Shown here piece after piece: positions 55,344 to 63,820 of a stretch of 64,000 bases of DNA (the first letter of the stretch is position 1; every line of letters starts with the position of its first letter). The notes under the pieces were generated by a model that searched no databases, had not been told where the DNA came from, and saw only the letters and a list, made by a program, of their open reading frames with translations. Origin of the DNA: Candidatus Obscuribacterales bacterium (GTDB taxonomy: Bacteria > Cyanobacteriota > Vampirovibrionia > Obscuribacterales > Obscuribacteraceae); the NCBI GenBank assembly GCA_019746975.1, contig JAIERK010000080.1, positions 1 through 64,000 of the forward strand, read 5' to 3'. The translations under genes were made by a program, and so were the position numbers.

Positions 55344-56093
55344 TCAAGTAGCTTTGACTGACTGTCGGTCTGCGGTGCACGCCCATGCTTGCGCCACAAT
55401 GGATGCGGCGAGCAATTGTGATGCGAACATTACTGACGGAAGGAACATGATACCAACTACGGTGATTGTCGGAATCAGTACTCCGAGAAGCTGAATCCCC
55501 AATCCCAAAAGCCACGCTGAAAGAAAGTCACGAGGACTGCTGCTGATGCGTTTGATCACCTTAATGAGATTGAATGCGGATCTCATGCTCTCTTGTTCTG
55601 CGAAGTTGACCATCATCATAGTCAGTATGAAGTTAAGAGTTAGTGCAATGAGAGCTGTCGAGATCAACGAGACGCTCATCCAAACCACGAAGCTGTCGGT
55701 ATAAGTCTTCACCAGGCTCAAAGTAGCGCCTACCAGAAGGTTGGTGAACCCAGCTGTTCCGACTATGAGAAAACAACCTGTCGCTACTGCCAGCCAGCTC
55801 ATTCCAGAAACGAAAAGATCTTGCCAGTCTCCCCACTCCGGCAGTTTTCCCCCAGCATCGAGCAGCTTCTGTCGAATAGTCCGCAGGACGAAGCCCCCGT
55901 TAATTGCCCATAAAGAGAAACAGAGCAGAATCAACAGCGGCGCTTCTCTGCTGAGCACCAACAGTAGTATCGATACTATATTAAATGCACCGCCGACTGC
56001 GCTTTTAAAAACCCAGTCTTTGTCCTGGAAGAATGACTTGACTGCCAGATCGGGATCGAGACCGATTAGCGCTGGTGTTGCTTCCGTACTCAT
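55344..56093 (-). CDS. Membrane protein (DUF4013-like)
   Basis: About 249 residues from ATG 56093; the open frame runs 25 codons further upstream to 56168. An N-terminal soluble part (FFQDKDWVFKSAVGGAFNIVSILLLVL) leads into about five to six helices, with the LLDAGGKLPEWGDWQDLFVSG loop typical of the DUF4013 family. Function unknown. It is leftward and downstream of surE, and convergent with the hybrid kinases. Confidence 0.75.
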   Translation of the reverse strand: MSTEATPALIGLDPDLAVKSFFQDKDWVFKSAVGGAFNIVSILLLVLSREAPLLILLCFSLWAINGGFVLRTIRQKLLDAGGKLPEWGDWQDLFVSGMSWLAVATGCFLIVGTAGFTNLLVGATLSLVKTYTDSFVVWMSVSLISTALIALTLNFILTMMMVNFAEQESMRSAFNLIKVIKRISSSPRDFLSAWLLGLGIQLLGVLIPTITVVGIMFLPSVMFASQLLAASIVAQAWACTADRQSVKAT

Positions 56094-56168
56094 TACATCA
56101 ATCTCACTAGAGGTGAATGACTCCATATCTGGTGCCCATTCTTTGTCGCTTCGACCAGTTCGCCGCAA

Positions 56169-57005
56169 TCAAGCTTTCTGAACTTCGCTACTGTCCAGCC
56201 TGGAAAGCTCGTTTAGACCAGATAGTGCCTCCAGTTTTGACAGCGCTCCTCTATCGGTCATATTGAAGGTCACAGGTGTGACAGAGATGATATCGTGCGC
56301 TAGCGCATAGGCGTCCGACGTCTCCAACTCCCCTTCTTCGATGGCGTGACCGGTGAGCCAGTAATAATCTCGACCCCTTGGATCGTGTCGTTTTTCGAAC
56401 CAGTCGTTGTAGAGTCTCATTCCCAGTTCTGTAACGCGAACTCCCTTGATTTTTTCCTGCGGCAGGCTCGGGACGTTGATGTTGATCAAAGTCTTGGAGT
56501 CCAGGTGTGCGTTCTTGAAGAAGTTGACGAATCTGGCCACGAAATCTGCTGCAACGTTGAAGTGTTTTCCTTCGCCTTTGGTAACCAGACTGACAGCCAT
56601 GCTCGTGACATCGAGAAATGCGCCTTCCATCGCGGCCGCAACTGTGCCCGAGTAGAGTACGTCGCTACCGAGATTGGCTCCGTTGTTGATTCCTGATATC
56701 ACGAGGTCAGGTGGTTGATCTAACAGCACGCTGATCGCAAGTTTTACACAATCGCTTGGCGTCCCGGTGGTTGACCAACATTGCCGCATCTTTCCCGGCA
56801 GCTCGACCTCTTCTACACGTAACGGTTTGTGTAATGTGAGCGAATGCCCAGTAGCACTTCGCTCGCGGTCGGGGGCGACCACATAGACTTCATGGTGCGG
56901 CTCTTCGGCTAGCCGCGCGGCGAGCGCCTTTAGTCCCGGTGCATAGATGCCGTCGTCATTGGCTATAAGAATTCTCAATTGAGGTCCCCACTGGTTTCTA
57001 CTCAA
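56169..57005 (-). CDS. surE: 5'/3'-nucleotidase SurE
   Basis: 278 residues of the SurE survival-protein family, metal-dependent nucleotidases acting on nucleoside monophosphates. Seen: ILIANDDGIYAPGLKALAARL (metal-binding DD), the VVAPDRERSATGHSLTL block, SGINNGANLGSDVLYSGTVAAAMEGAF with its Asn-rich catalytic centre, and INVPSLP. The length is normal. The final codons abut the open frame of the DUF4013-like gene. Confidence 0.95.
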   Translation of the reverse strand: MSRNQWGPQLRILIANDDGIYAPGLKALAARLAEEPHHEVYVVAPDRERSATGHSLTLHKPLRVEEVELPGKMRQCWSTTGTPSDCVKLAISVLLDQPPDLVISGINNGANLGSDVLYSGTVAAAMEGAFLDVTSMAVSLVTKGEGKHFNVAADFVARFVNFFKNAHLDSKTLININVPSLPQEKIKGVRVTELGMRLYNDWFEKRHDPRGRDYYWLTGHAIEEGELETSDAYALAHDIISVTPVTFNMTDRGALSKLEALSGLNELSRLDSSEVQKA

Positions 57006-57146
57006 CGCTAGCTGTTGATTGTACCGCTGAATTAGGGTTGATAAGTTGCCAATACTGTAATCAAGACAGTACTATGCCAGATCGATAGTCGGTCTCTAGG
57101 TGAAACGCTTGTCTAGAGGTGAACATTTTCTAATTGGAGTTCCTTC

Positions 57147-58289
57147 ATGATTGATACGGTCTTCGAGAGAGCCGGTGAGTCTTTACTGAGTGTGGTGCAA
57201 CATGCGATGGCGGAATGCCTCAACATGAATCATGCGTATGTCTGCACGGAGCACCTTCTGGTCGCGCTTGCCAGCGATTCCGATTCTATGTCTTCCTTCG
57301 CGCTCTCGACCATGAAGATGACCGAGGAGAACACGCGGGCTGAGGTCGAAAGACTGTTTAAAGATCACCCGGAATCAGAGCTTCTTTATTCAGATCGCCC
57401 GGACGTCGTCGAAAGCGGTTTTCCAAATCCGGTTGTGTCTCCGCAAGCCGTGGACAAACCGATTGGCTTCAGCGACTTGACCGTTCAAGCCTTGACTCGA
57501 GCATTCGACTATTCTCTTTTCTTCGGCGACAACGATATCGAGCCTGTTCACCTCCTTTTGGGTTTGATCGATTTGCCGGACGCAACCGCCTTGAAAGTTT
57601 TCGAAGACATGGGCGCCAACCTCACCTTCTTGCGCCGAGAGATCCTCATCATCATGGCCGCGGAGCGCGGTCTGGAAAGAGAGTTACCGGGCTTGAGAGA
57701 GGCTACGATTAGCGGGATGAGGGAGCTGATCGACAGGCTTTATGGCGCTGTTCGTTCTTTGTCCAATCTCTCGTCGCGCAGCCGCTTGCCGATAAGCTAT
57801 CTGCCGAGTCGCCAGGAAATAGTGCACCGAGTTTGTGTTGCTTATTTTGCGGATTTTCTCTGGACCCAGGTCGCCTTCAAAAGATACTTGTTGGAGGAGA
57901 CGCTTAACCTGTTATATCAGCGGTCCGGTCCGCTTGAATCCGAGCTTACGGCATCCATTATTTCTCATGCTGCGCAAAATCTGAGAGAAGAGGTTCGAAG
58001 CGCTTTCGAGTATATGTTGAGCAACGAGTATCGTCTTTTCGACAAGATGATGGACGAGGCCGAGTACGATGAAATCGGGACGGTCATAGAAGAACTCTGG
58101 TGGACGCAGGGTGAAGAGATTGCATTGCATAAGCTCTTCGCCGAAGCGCTTGATGATCATCGTCGCCAGCAGATGCTTGGCTTGCAAAAGCGGCGCATCG
58201 AAATTGCCGAGCGGCTGAGTCGGATCAAAGTCAAGCTGGACGACACAGTTCGCCAGTGTTTCGACAAGCGTTCGGTTTCACCCGCATAG
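57147..58289 (+). CDS. Stand-alone Clp N-domain (ClpA/C-type repeat) protein without ATPase
   Basis: 380 residues. The N-terminal 170 residues are a double Clp repeat: FERAGESLLSVVQHAMAECLNMNHAYVCTEHLLVAL, then LTRAFDYSLFFGDNDIEPVHLLLGLI. This is the substrate- and adaptor-binding domain of ClpA/ClpC. No AAA+ Walker motif follows. The remaining 200 residues are charged and helical (LSNLSSRSRL, AAQNLREEVRSAFEYMLSN, a coiled-coil-like end). It may act as a ClpS-like or decoy adaptor for the Clp protease, a suggestion only. Ribosome binding site GGAG before the ATG; single gene. Confidence 0.8.
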   Translation: MIDTVFERAGESLLSVVQHAMAECLNMNHAYVCTEHLLVALASDSDSMSSFALSTMKMTEENTRAEVERLFKDHPESELLYSDRPDVVESGFPNPVVSPQAVDKPIGFSDLTVQALTRAFDYSLFFGDNDIEPVHLLLGLIDLPDATALKVFEDMGANLTFLRREILIIMAAERGLERELPGLREATISGMRELIDRLYGAVRSLSNLSSRSRLPISYLPSRQEIVHRVCVAYFADFLWTQVAFKRYLLEETLNLLYQRSGPLESELTASIISHAAQNLREEVRSAFEYMLSNEYRLFDKMMDEAEYDEIGTVIEELWWTQGEEIALHKLFAEALDDHRRQQMLGLQKRRIEIAERLSRIKVKLDDTVRQCFDKRSVSPA

Positions 58290-58631
58290 ATCGAGGTTTC
58301 AAAATAATCCTGTAGAGCGTCGGCCTCGTTCGGCTTTGCATTGATGGCTTCATCTGGAAGCCAGAGTCCTATTTATTAGCGCTGCTGCATAGACTAGCTT
58401 GATCGTAAGATCAAAAGATCTGGGAAAGCTTCTGTTAAACGGAGGCAGATTACTAGGGCTTTCACGGGAATTTTCGAAAAAGTTTGGTAGTTGCAAAGCT
58501 ATTGAAGACATCTGCCCTTATAATGAAAATTCGGAAAGACGAATTTCTCAGTTCGCCCAGCGAAATCTGAAGGGTCCGTTGAATTGCAAACCTCTCTCCT
58601 AAAGTCGACTTAGTAGGCGTATTACCAAACT
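58290..58631. other. Intergenic region with two small hairpins
   Basis: TGGCTTC/GAAGCCA (58345-58351 with 58357-58363, loop ATCTG) is a 7-bp hairpin about 55 bases after the Clp-N gene stop, a weak terminator candidate (the T run after it is poor). TTGATC/GATCAA (58399-58414, loop GTAA) is a second hairpin. No convincing gene is seen between them and the protease start; an open frame at 58399 starts at a TTG without a ribosome binding site. Confidence 0.4.
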
Positions 58632-59831
58632 ATGAAACGTACTTTGCTTTTAGCATTACTTGGCACGTTCGCTGCCATAACATTCAATCAACCGGCCCAG
58701 GGGCAAGGACGCCACGGATACTCGGTAACTCCTAGGGAAACCTATCACCGCGCTTGGCAGTTGGTGAGAGATAACTTCTACAATCCTAAATACAATGGCG
58801 TCAATTGGACGGCTCTCGAGCACAAATACGATGCCAAGATCAAGACGACAAAAGACGCTCATGAATGCATCAAATTGATGTTGGGCAATCTCCACGATCC
58901 CTATACAAGGTTCCTCGATCCAATTGACTTCCAGGAAGAGAACAACGCGATCAACTCTCGGTTTGTCGGGATCGGTGTTAATCTCCAGCAGGTAGAGGAC
59001 GGTCTGCTCGTCAAGCGAGTACTGGAAGGCGGACCTGCCGATCAAGCTGGTATCGCCGAGGGTGATGAAATTCTTTCGATCCAGGGATTGAGCGCGGCTG
59101 GTCTTACTGCACCGAAGGCAGCGGAGCTGATTCGCGGAGATACTGGCACGTCGGTAGATCTCACAGTCAAAGGCAATGAAAGTCGTCCGAACCGGACGAT
59201 TGCCGTAGAGCGAAAGGAAATTACTATTAAGTCTGTCAATTCAAAGATGCTGGATGGCAATATCGGATATGTACAGATTTCGACGTTTCTCTCCAATGAT
59301 GCCGCGTTCGAGTTCAAAGCCGCGCTGAAGAAATTGGAAAGCGCCGATGGGCTCATTCTGGACCTGAGAAGAAATCCTGGTGGACTGTTCATCAACGCAG
59401 TCGAGGTCGCTGACATGCTGCTCGATAACGGAGCAGTCGTCAGTACGATAAGCCGTCGCGGCAAGCACACTGATTTGTCGTCCGGTAGCCCGGTGACTCA
59501 TCAGCCCCTGGTCGTTCTGATTGATGAAGAGACCGCCAGCGCGAGCGAGATCCTTGCCGGTGCGCTCAAGGACAACAAGAGAGCCACCATTGTTGGAATG
59601 AATAGCTACGGCAAGGGACTTGTTCAGGAGATTAATAATCTTCCCGGCGGAGCCGCTGTCCACATTACAGTCTCGAAGTATCTAACACCCAACGGAGAGG
59701 ACATCAACAAAGTTGGAGTACGTCCAGATGTTCAGGTCGCGATGCACAATGAGCAATTCGAGGTCGCCCTGAGCTGTTTGAAAGATAAGATAAGCAAGTC
59801 GAAGCAACTGCGCGCGATCAGCAGTCTGTAA
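58632..59831 (+). CDS. ctpA: Carboxyl-terminal processing protease (S41, CtpA-type)
   Basis: 399 residues. A signal peptide (MKRTLLLALLGTFAAITFNQPAQG) directs it to the periplasm. A helical N-terminal part is followed by a PDZ domain (about 115-195, VGIGVNLQQVEDGLLVKRVLEGGPADQAGIAEGDEIL) and the S41 catalytic domain: SASEI carries the nucleophilic Ser and SYGKGLVQ the general-base Lys. It degrades or trims proteins at their C-terminus, including misfolded periplasmic proteins. It is convergent with the gene at 59832, with no gap. Confidence 0.93.
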   Translation: MKRTLLLALLGTFAAITFNQPAQGQGRHGYSVTPRETYHRAWQLVRDNFYNPKYNGVNWTALEHKYDAKIKTTKDAHECIKLMLGNLHDPYTRFLDPIDFQEENNAINSRFVGIGVNLQQVEDGLLVKRVLEGGPADQAGIAEGDEILSIQGLSAAGLTAPKAAELIRGDTGTSVDLTVKGNESRPNRTIAVERKEITIKSVNSKMLDGNIGYVQISTFLSNDAAFEFKAALKKLESADGLILDLRRNPGGLFINAVEVADMLLDNGAVVSTISRRGKHTDLSSGSPVTHQPLVVLIDEETASASEILAGALKDNKRATIVGMNSYGKGLVQEINNLPGGAAVHITVSKYLTPNGEDINKVGVRPDVQVAMHNEQFEVALSCLKDKISKSKQLRAISSL

Positions 59832-60395
59832 TCAACGACCGTCCTGTCGGAGCCAACGCTTCAAATGCTTTGAAGCTTCTGCCCACAGCGACTCATGTTG
59901 GTTGATCTTTTTGCGATTAACCTTAAATGAATCGATTACCTCGAAATCAATGTACCGAGCATCGTTGCTCGAATCGTATCGCACTGACAGTGCTTTGCAT
60001 GCGTAGGCGTGAGGAGGCACAGCTAGGAGTGTGTCGTCCGAGGAAATCAGCTCTTTCCCATGATCGTAGTAAATCAGATCGCCCTTTCCCCTGAGTCTAT
60101 CGCCCGGAAAACAGAAGTGTCCTATCAATAACGTGGGGGGACCAGCATATCCGCACAGGTCGAACTGGATTGAGTCGCAATCCAGAACGATTCCGATGTC
60201 ACTATAAATTACCTGACCGCAAAAAGAGTAGTTTGCATCCACTACCTGCGTGAAGTGAGTGGCAGAGTCAGGATGATCAATACTGAGATCTGCTTCTGGA
60301 ATGCAAAACTGGAGGATCGCCTCGTCTCCTTCGCCGAAGAGACTTGCATCACCATCACCTATGCGCCAGTATTCGAGCAGAGTTGTTACTTTCAT
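59832..60395 (-). CDS. Unknown protein co-transcribed with an XRE regulator
   Basis: 187 residues of mixed alpha/beta composition with no membrane segment. It contains several Cys (FCIPEADL, NYSFCGQVIYSDIGIVLDCDS, LCGYAGPP) and a KALSVRYDSSNDARYIDFEVIDSF block. No family recognised. It follows the XRE-type gene by 21 bp in the same direction, so the regulator may control it, or the two could form a module. Confidence 0.65.
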   Translation of the reverse strand: MKVTTLLEYWRIGDGDASLFGEGDEAILQFCIPEADLSIDHPDSATHFTQVVDANYSFCGQVIYSDIGIVLDCDSIQFDLCGYAGPPTLLIGHFCFPGDRLRGKGDLIYYDHGKELISSDDTLLAVPPHAYACKALSVRYDSSNDARYIDFEVIDSFKVNRKKINQHESLWAEASKHLKRWLRQDGR

Positions 60396-60416
60396 ACGAA
60401 CCGTTCCTTCTTGGCT

Positions 60417-60881
60417 CTACTTCAAAACAAATGGACATTTCGGGCAGTAAGCCATTGGCAGATATATGTGGTTGTTCTCCAGATCGATAGCCTCTTGCGC
60501 ACTGCAGTTCATCGGCGTCTGGCATCGTGGACATGGAATCTGTCTGACTCCGTGAAGCACTGCATCTGCCAGCTCTTCCATCATGGCCAGGCTGACTGTG
60601 CTCAACTCCTCCGGCTCGCTCGCCTCGGGTGGACGGTACTCGACTTCGAGCAGCATGATTGGCTCGACTCTGAGCGCTTTGGCCAGCACCTGACGATCAG
60701 GCGCAGATAGCCAGGTCTCTAATCCGGATTCGATGTCCTCGATGCGAGCCACGGTCATCCTGGAGGCTTTGGCCAGATCTCGAACGGTGAGATTTCTGAA
60801 ATTTCGGATCTGATTGACTCTGCCAGCCAAGGTTTCCGCCAGGTCCATATCGTTGGGTAGCAGTTGAGTAATCTTTGCCAT
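60417..60881 (-). CDS. XRE-family regulator with C-terminal zinc ribbon
   Basis: 154 residues. A helix-turn-helix domain (about 20-75, FRNLTVRDLAKASRMTVARIEDIESG, then APDRQVLAKALRVEP) is followed by a short linker and a zinc-ribbon-like C-terminus with two pairs, C117-x2-C120 and C146-x2-C149. It resembles the XRE/HigA/MqsA-type transcription factors, in which a zinc ribbon is joined to an HTH; here the order is HTH first. It could control its own operon with the following gene. No toxin motif is recognised in the partner. Confidence 0.8.
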   Translation of the reverse strand: MAKITQLLPNDMDLAETLAGRVNQIRNFRNLTVRDLAKASRMTVARIEDIESGLETWLSAPDRQVLAKALRVEPIMLLEVEYRPPEASEPEELSTVSLAMMEELADAVLHGVRQIPCPRCQTPMNCSAQEAIDLENNHIYLPMAYCPKCPFVLK

Positions 60882-61005
60882 TTGGTGTCAGCTCCGCGAA
60901 CTTACAACAATTTGTTGATTGTAGCAAACTACCCAGATCTCATGGAAAGTGTGACGTTCTTCGACCTCTGAGCGGGTAACATACTAGTAGGTCTTCGAGG
61001 CGCAG

Positions 61006-62400
61006 GTGAAGAAAGACTCAGGAAAATCCGGTTCGCAGCCACGACGATCGTCGAAGGACGGCTTCATATTGGAGCGCCGTCAAGGTGTAGACACCGACCG
61101 CTCCGACAACAATCTTGACAGACGTAACAATACGCGACGACCGCTCAGTGTCGAGGCTTTTCAGGAGTCGGTCTCGCGGTATTGCAGGCGGTTTCAAAAA
61201 GATCAACGTGACTTCTCTCTTTCATCCGTGACTGTTCTTGAATACAAGAAAGCGAGCGCTCACGAGAAGGAGCTTTTGGACAAGGCGATTGTCAGTGTCT
61301 TGTTCAAATTCCTTCGAGAAGAGGATAGGATCTGCTTCGTCCAACCTGCCCATTATCTGGTTCTCATGCCATCGACCACATTTGACAACGCTGTAATTGC
61401 GATGCGCAGAATAGCGGAAAAAATCGGCGAAACCAAGGTGAGGCGCAAGACAACTGTACTTCACCCCAGTGCCTTTGCAACCGTTACATCGGTGTCAAAA
61501 GCAATTCTTGGACTCGACAATCCTTCCGAATCTATCGTTGACCGCGAAATGCTTTACTCGAGCATCGGATATACGATCGATTCTAAAGACCAGATTGCCT
61601 GTTTGCGCGATAAGGAAGAGGAGCATCAGGAGCCGCTTTTCAGGGGGCACGAAGATGGATGGATTCAACGATATTCCAGTCAGAACGAGAAAGGTAAATC
61701 AGGACGCACTTTGATGCGCGATCTCTGGACTAACAATTTCGTCGAGATGCGAAGTCTGCGAGTTTTCGATCAACCTGGTGACTGCACTACCAATGGTGCT
61801 TACACAGGCAATCTCCTCCGGCGATTACGCGTTCTTCAAAATCTCGACCTGTCTGGAGTGGTAAAGCTGAATGACTTTTACCTCAACCGGGACGGGATTC
61901 TAATGCTAATAACGTGTCCACCAAAGGGAATCGAGCTGACCTCGGACGGTTTTGATAATCTGAAGCAATCCTTGCCTTTTTTGATCGACGCTGAGGTCCT
62001 GTCGATCTGGCTAGGTCAAATCTTGACGTCGCTAATAGCACTTCAGACCTTGGTGCCGCCGGTGATACCAAAGTCTTTCGACTCGATTAAGTTGTTTTGC
62101 TGTCCGGAAATGGATGCGAAGCCTGGTGGTCAAATAGTGATGTCCGACTATGACTTCGACTATCTTCAGTCCGCAGTGGCTGGTTCTGGAGACGGTCGAA
62201 TTTCAGCGACAGAGGATAATGAATCAGGCGGTTTTCTTAATGGACTGCTTTCATTTATGGTCGGCATAGGAAAATCATCTGAAGGCTCTAATCTGGCGAG
62301 GTTTGTTACTTTTATCGAAAAGCTCGATCCGGCTACGCGCAGCTCTCCATTCAAAATTCGCGCGCAGCTAAAACATCTGATGGAGGACGACCATGCTTGA
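61006..62400 (+). CDS. Degenerate GGDEF-like plus pseudokinase-like protein
   Basis: 464 residues from GTG 61006 with GAGG five bases upstream. The N-terminal 45 residues are basic and disordered. Residues about 50-190 look like a GGDEF fold (VLFKFLREEDRICFVQPAHYLVLMP, then TTFDNAVIAMRRIAEKIGE), but the GG[D/E]EF active-site loop is not found. Residues about 250-400 read as a degenerate kinase: LRRLRVLQNLDLSGVVKLNDFYLNRDGILMLIT, LGQILTSLIALQTLVPPVIPKSFDSIKLF (in place of HRD-x-K-x-x-N), and VMSDYDFDYL (in place of DFG). Catalytic residues are missing, so it probably acts as a binding scaffold. The nurA-like gene overlaps its last 8 bases. Confidence 0.6.
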   Translation: MKKDSGKSGSQPRRSSKDGFILERRQGVDTDRSDNNLDRRNNTRRPLSVEAFQESVSRYCRRFQKDQRDFSLSSVTVLEYKKASAHEKELLDKAIVSVLFKFLREEDRICFVQPAHYLVLMPSTTFDNAVIAMRRIAEKIGETKVRRKTTVLHPSAFATVTSVSKAILGLDNPSESIVDREMLYSSIGYTIDSKDQIACLRDKEEEHQEPLFRGHEDGWIQRYSSQNEKGKSGRTLMRDLWTNNFVEMRSLRVFDQPGDCTTNGAYTGNLLRRLRVLQNLDLSGVVKLNDFYLNRDGILMLITCPPKGIELTSDGFDNLKQSLPFLIDAEVLSIWLGQILTSLIALQTLVPPVIPKSFDSIKLFCCPEMDAKPGGQIVMSDYDFDYLQSAVAGSGDGRISATEDNESGGFLNGLLSFMVGIGKSSEGSNLARFVTFIEKLDPATRSSPFKIRAQLKHLMEDDHA

Positions 62401-63580
62401 TTTCTCGAAGGTCTACAAACAGATACAGGAAGTGGGACTAGATGCTGTTCGCGAAGCTTCGCACAAACAGGTAGTAGAGCGAGCGATGGTTGCCCTAGAG
62501 TCCGCGATCGATGAGGATCGCCGCTTTCTCGAGAGATTGGAAGACAGTGCGGGTTGGGCACTGTGGCCGGTGGCAATTCCTTTGGAAGGATTTAGCTTCG
62601 ATATTAAATTGAGTGAGGCACCGGCGGCGGTGACTGTCGTCGGTGTGGACGGCTCTCAGATCATGCCGAGCCATCACGAGGTCCATAACTGTTACCTGCT
62701 TAACGTTGGTCTTGCCACCATTCACTACGGTGCTAAGTTTCCGCCGAAGTTGGAAAGTTACCCTCGCCTGCACCATCGCCCGGATGACTTGTATCCGCTC
62801 GTTGATCGGCGCCGGATTCACATAGACGAACTCTTCGTGAGTCTAGAGCGCACGATGTTCGAGTTGGAGGTTCTCGTCGAGCATTCCTTGAGCGCTCAAG
62901 AGAGAGGACTGCCTGTGGTGGCGATGTACGACGGTTCGCTCATTCCATGGTCACTGGACAAGATGCCGGATGGGTATCAGGAATCATATCTGCAGCGCAT
63001 GGAGGGTTGCCTTCGCTCGCTTCAGCAAGCAGGCATAGGTCTGATTGGTTATATCAGCCATAGTCGAAGCTCCGAGATCGTCAATATGCTGAGGACGTTC
63101 ATCTGTCCGTTCGAGACCACCAACTGTAGAGAGCATTGTGGTGATCTCAACGAGGAAGAGTTTCCGTGCTCAACGATATGGCCGCTCACCGATCGGCAGT
63201 TGATCGGCGAGCATTTGGCTCCAGGGACGAGAAGCTCGTTTTGTCTAACCTCTCAAGCTATATCTCGGCGCCTTGGAGCCGATCAGCAGATATGCTTCGC
63301 CTACTTCAACCTGGGCAGTGAGATCGCCAGATGTGAAGTACCCAGGTGGTTGGCGACTGATGCCGCCATGCGCGACCTCGCCATGGCCGTGGTAGCGGTG
63401 CAGACACTGAAGGGTAGAGGCTATCCGGTGGCGCTTTCCGAGGCTCACAACCTGGCCGTCATCAAAGCGAAGGACAGAGAACAATTTTTCGAGTTAATTA
63501 AACGGCATTTGATCTCGCTTGGGGTCAGACAGGTTCGAGTCAGTCCGAAAGAGTCGAGAAAGCGAATTGGCTTCGTCTGA
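62393..63580 (+). CDS. NurA-domain nuclease-like protein
   Basis: 395 residues. The NurA nuclease core is suggested by VVGVDGSQIMPS (D86) and a second acidic motif MYDGSLIPW, with a C-terminal block YPVALSEAHNLAVIKAKDRE. A cysteine cluster (CPFETTNCREHCGDLNEEEFPC, four Cys within 22 residues, about residues 240-262) is an insert likely to hold zinc or an iron-sulfur cluster. NurA (5'-3' exo/endonuclease) usually works with the HerA translocase in DNA-end resection or in defence systems. Here the partner seen is the GGDEF/pseudokinase gene, overlapping by 8 bp. HerA is not in the window; the next gene is cut by the edge. Confidence 0.7.
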   Translation: MLDFSKVYKQIQEVGLDAVREASHKQVVERAMVALESAIDEDRRFLERLEDSAGWALWPVAIPLEGFSFDIKLSEAPAAVTVVGVDGSQIMPSHHEVHNCYLLNVGLATIHYGAKFPPKLESYPRLHHRPDDLYPLVDRRRIHIDELFVSLERTMFELEVLVEHSLSAQERGLPVVAMYDGSLIPWSLDKMPDGYQESYLQRMEGCLRSLQQAGIGLIGYISHSRSSEIVNMLRTFICPFETTNCREHCGDLNEEEFPCSTIWPLTDRQLIGEHLAPGTRSSFCLTSQAISRRLGADQQICFAYFNLGSEIARCEVPRWLATDAAMRDLAMAVVAVQTLKGRGYPVALSEAHNLAVIKAKDREQFFELIKRHLISLGVRQVRVSPKESRKRIGFV

Positions 63581-63820
63581 TCAATAGGTGTTTCCCAAAC
63601 TTAATCAATTCCTGTACTCAAGATCACTTGGCTTTCAGGTCGAGACTCGAAATCTAGTCACAACTTGTATGTTTGGCTTAACTGGCTCTTAGTTTGATTA
63701 AATTGCGCTTATTTTGTGCGTAAATTCCCCATTTACTTCGGCGTAAATATCGCTAAAGTATGCAGATGAGATTGCACTTGGGATTATTGGGGAGTTCCGA
63801 CTGGCTCTATTTGCGGGAGA

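Noticed and set aside
58399-58602. 67-codon frame between the Clp-N and protease genes
   Set aside because: It starts at a TTG without a ribosome binding site and overlaps a hairpin; nothing protein-like is visible.
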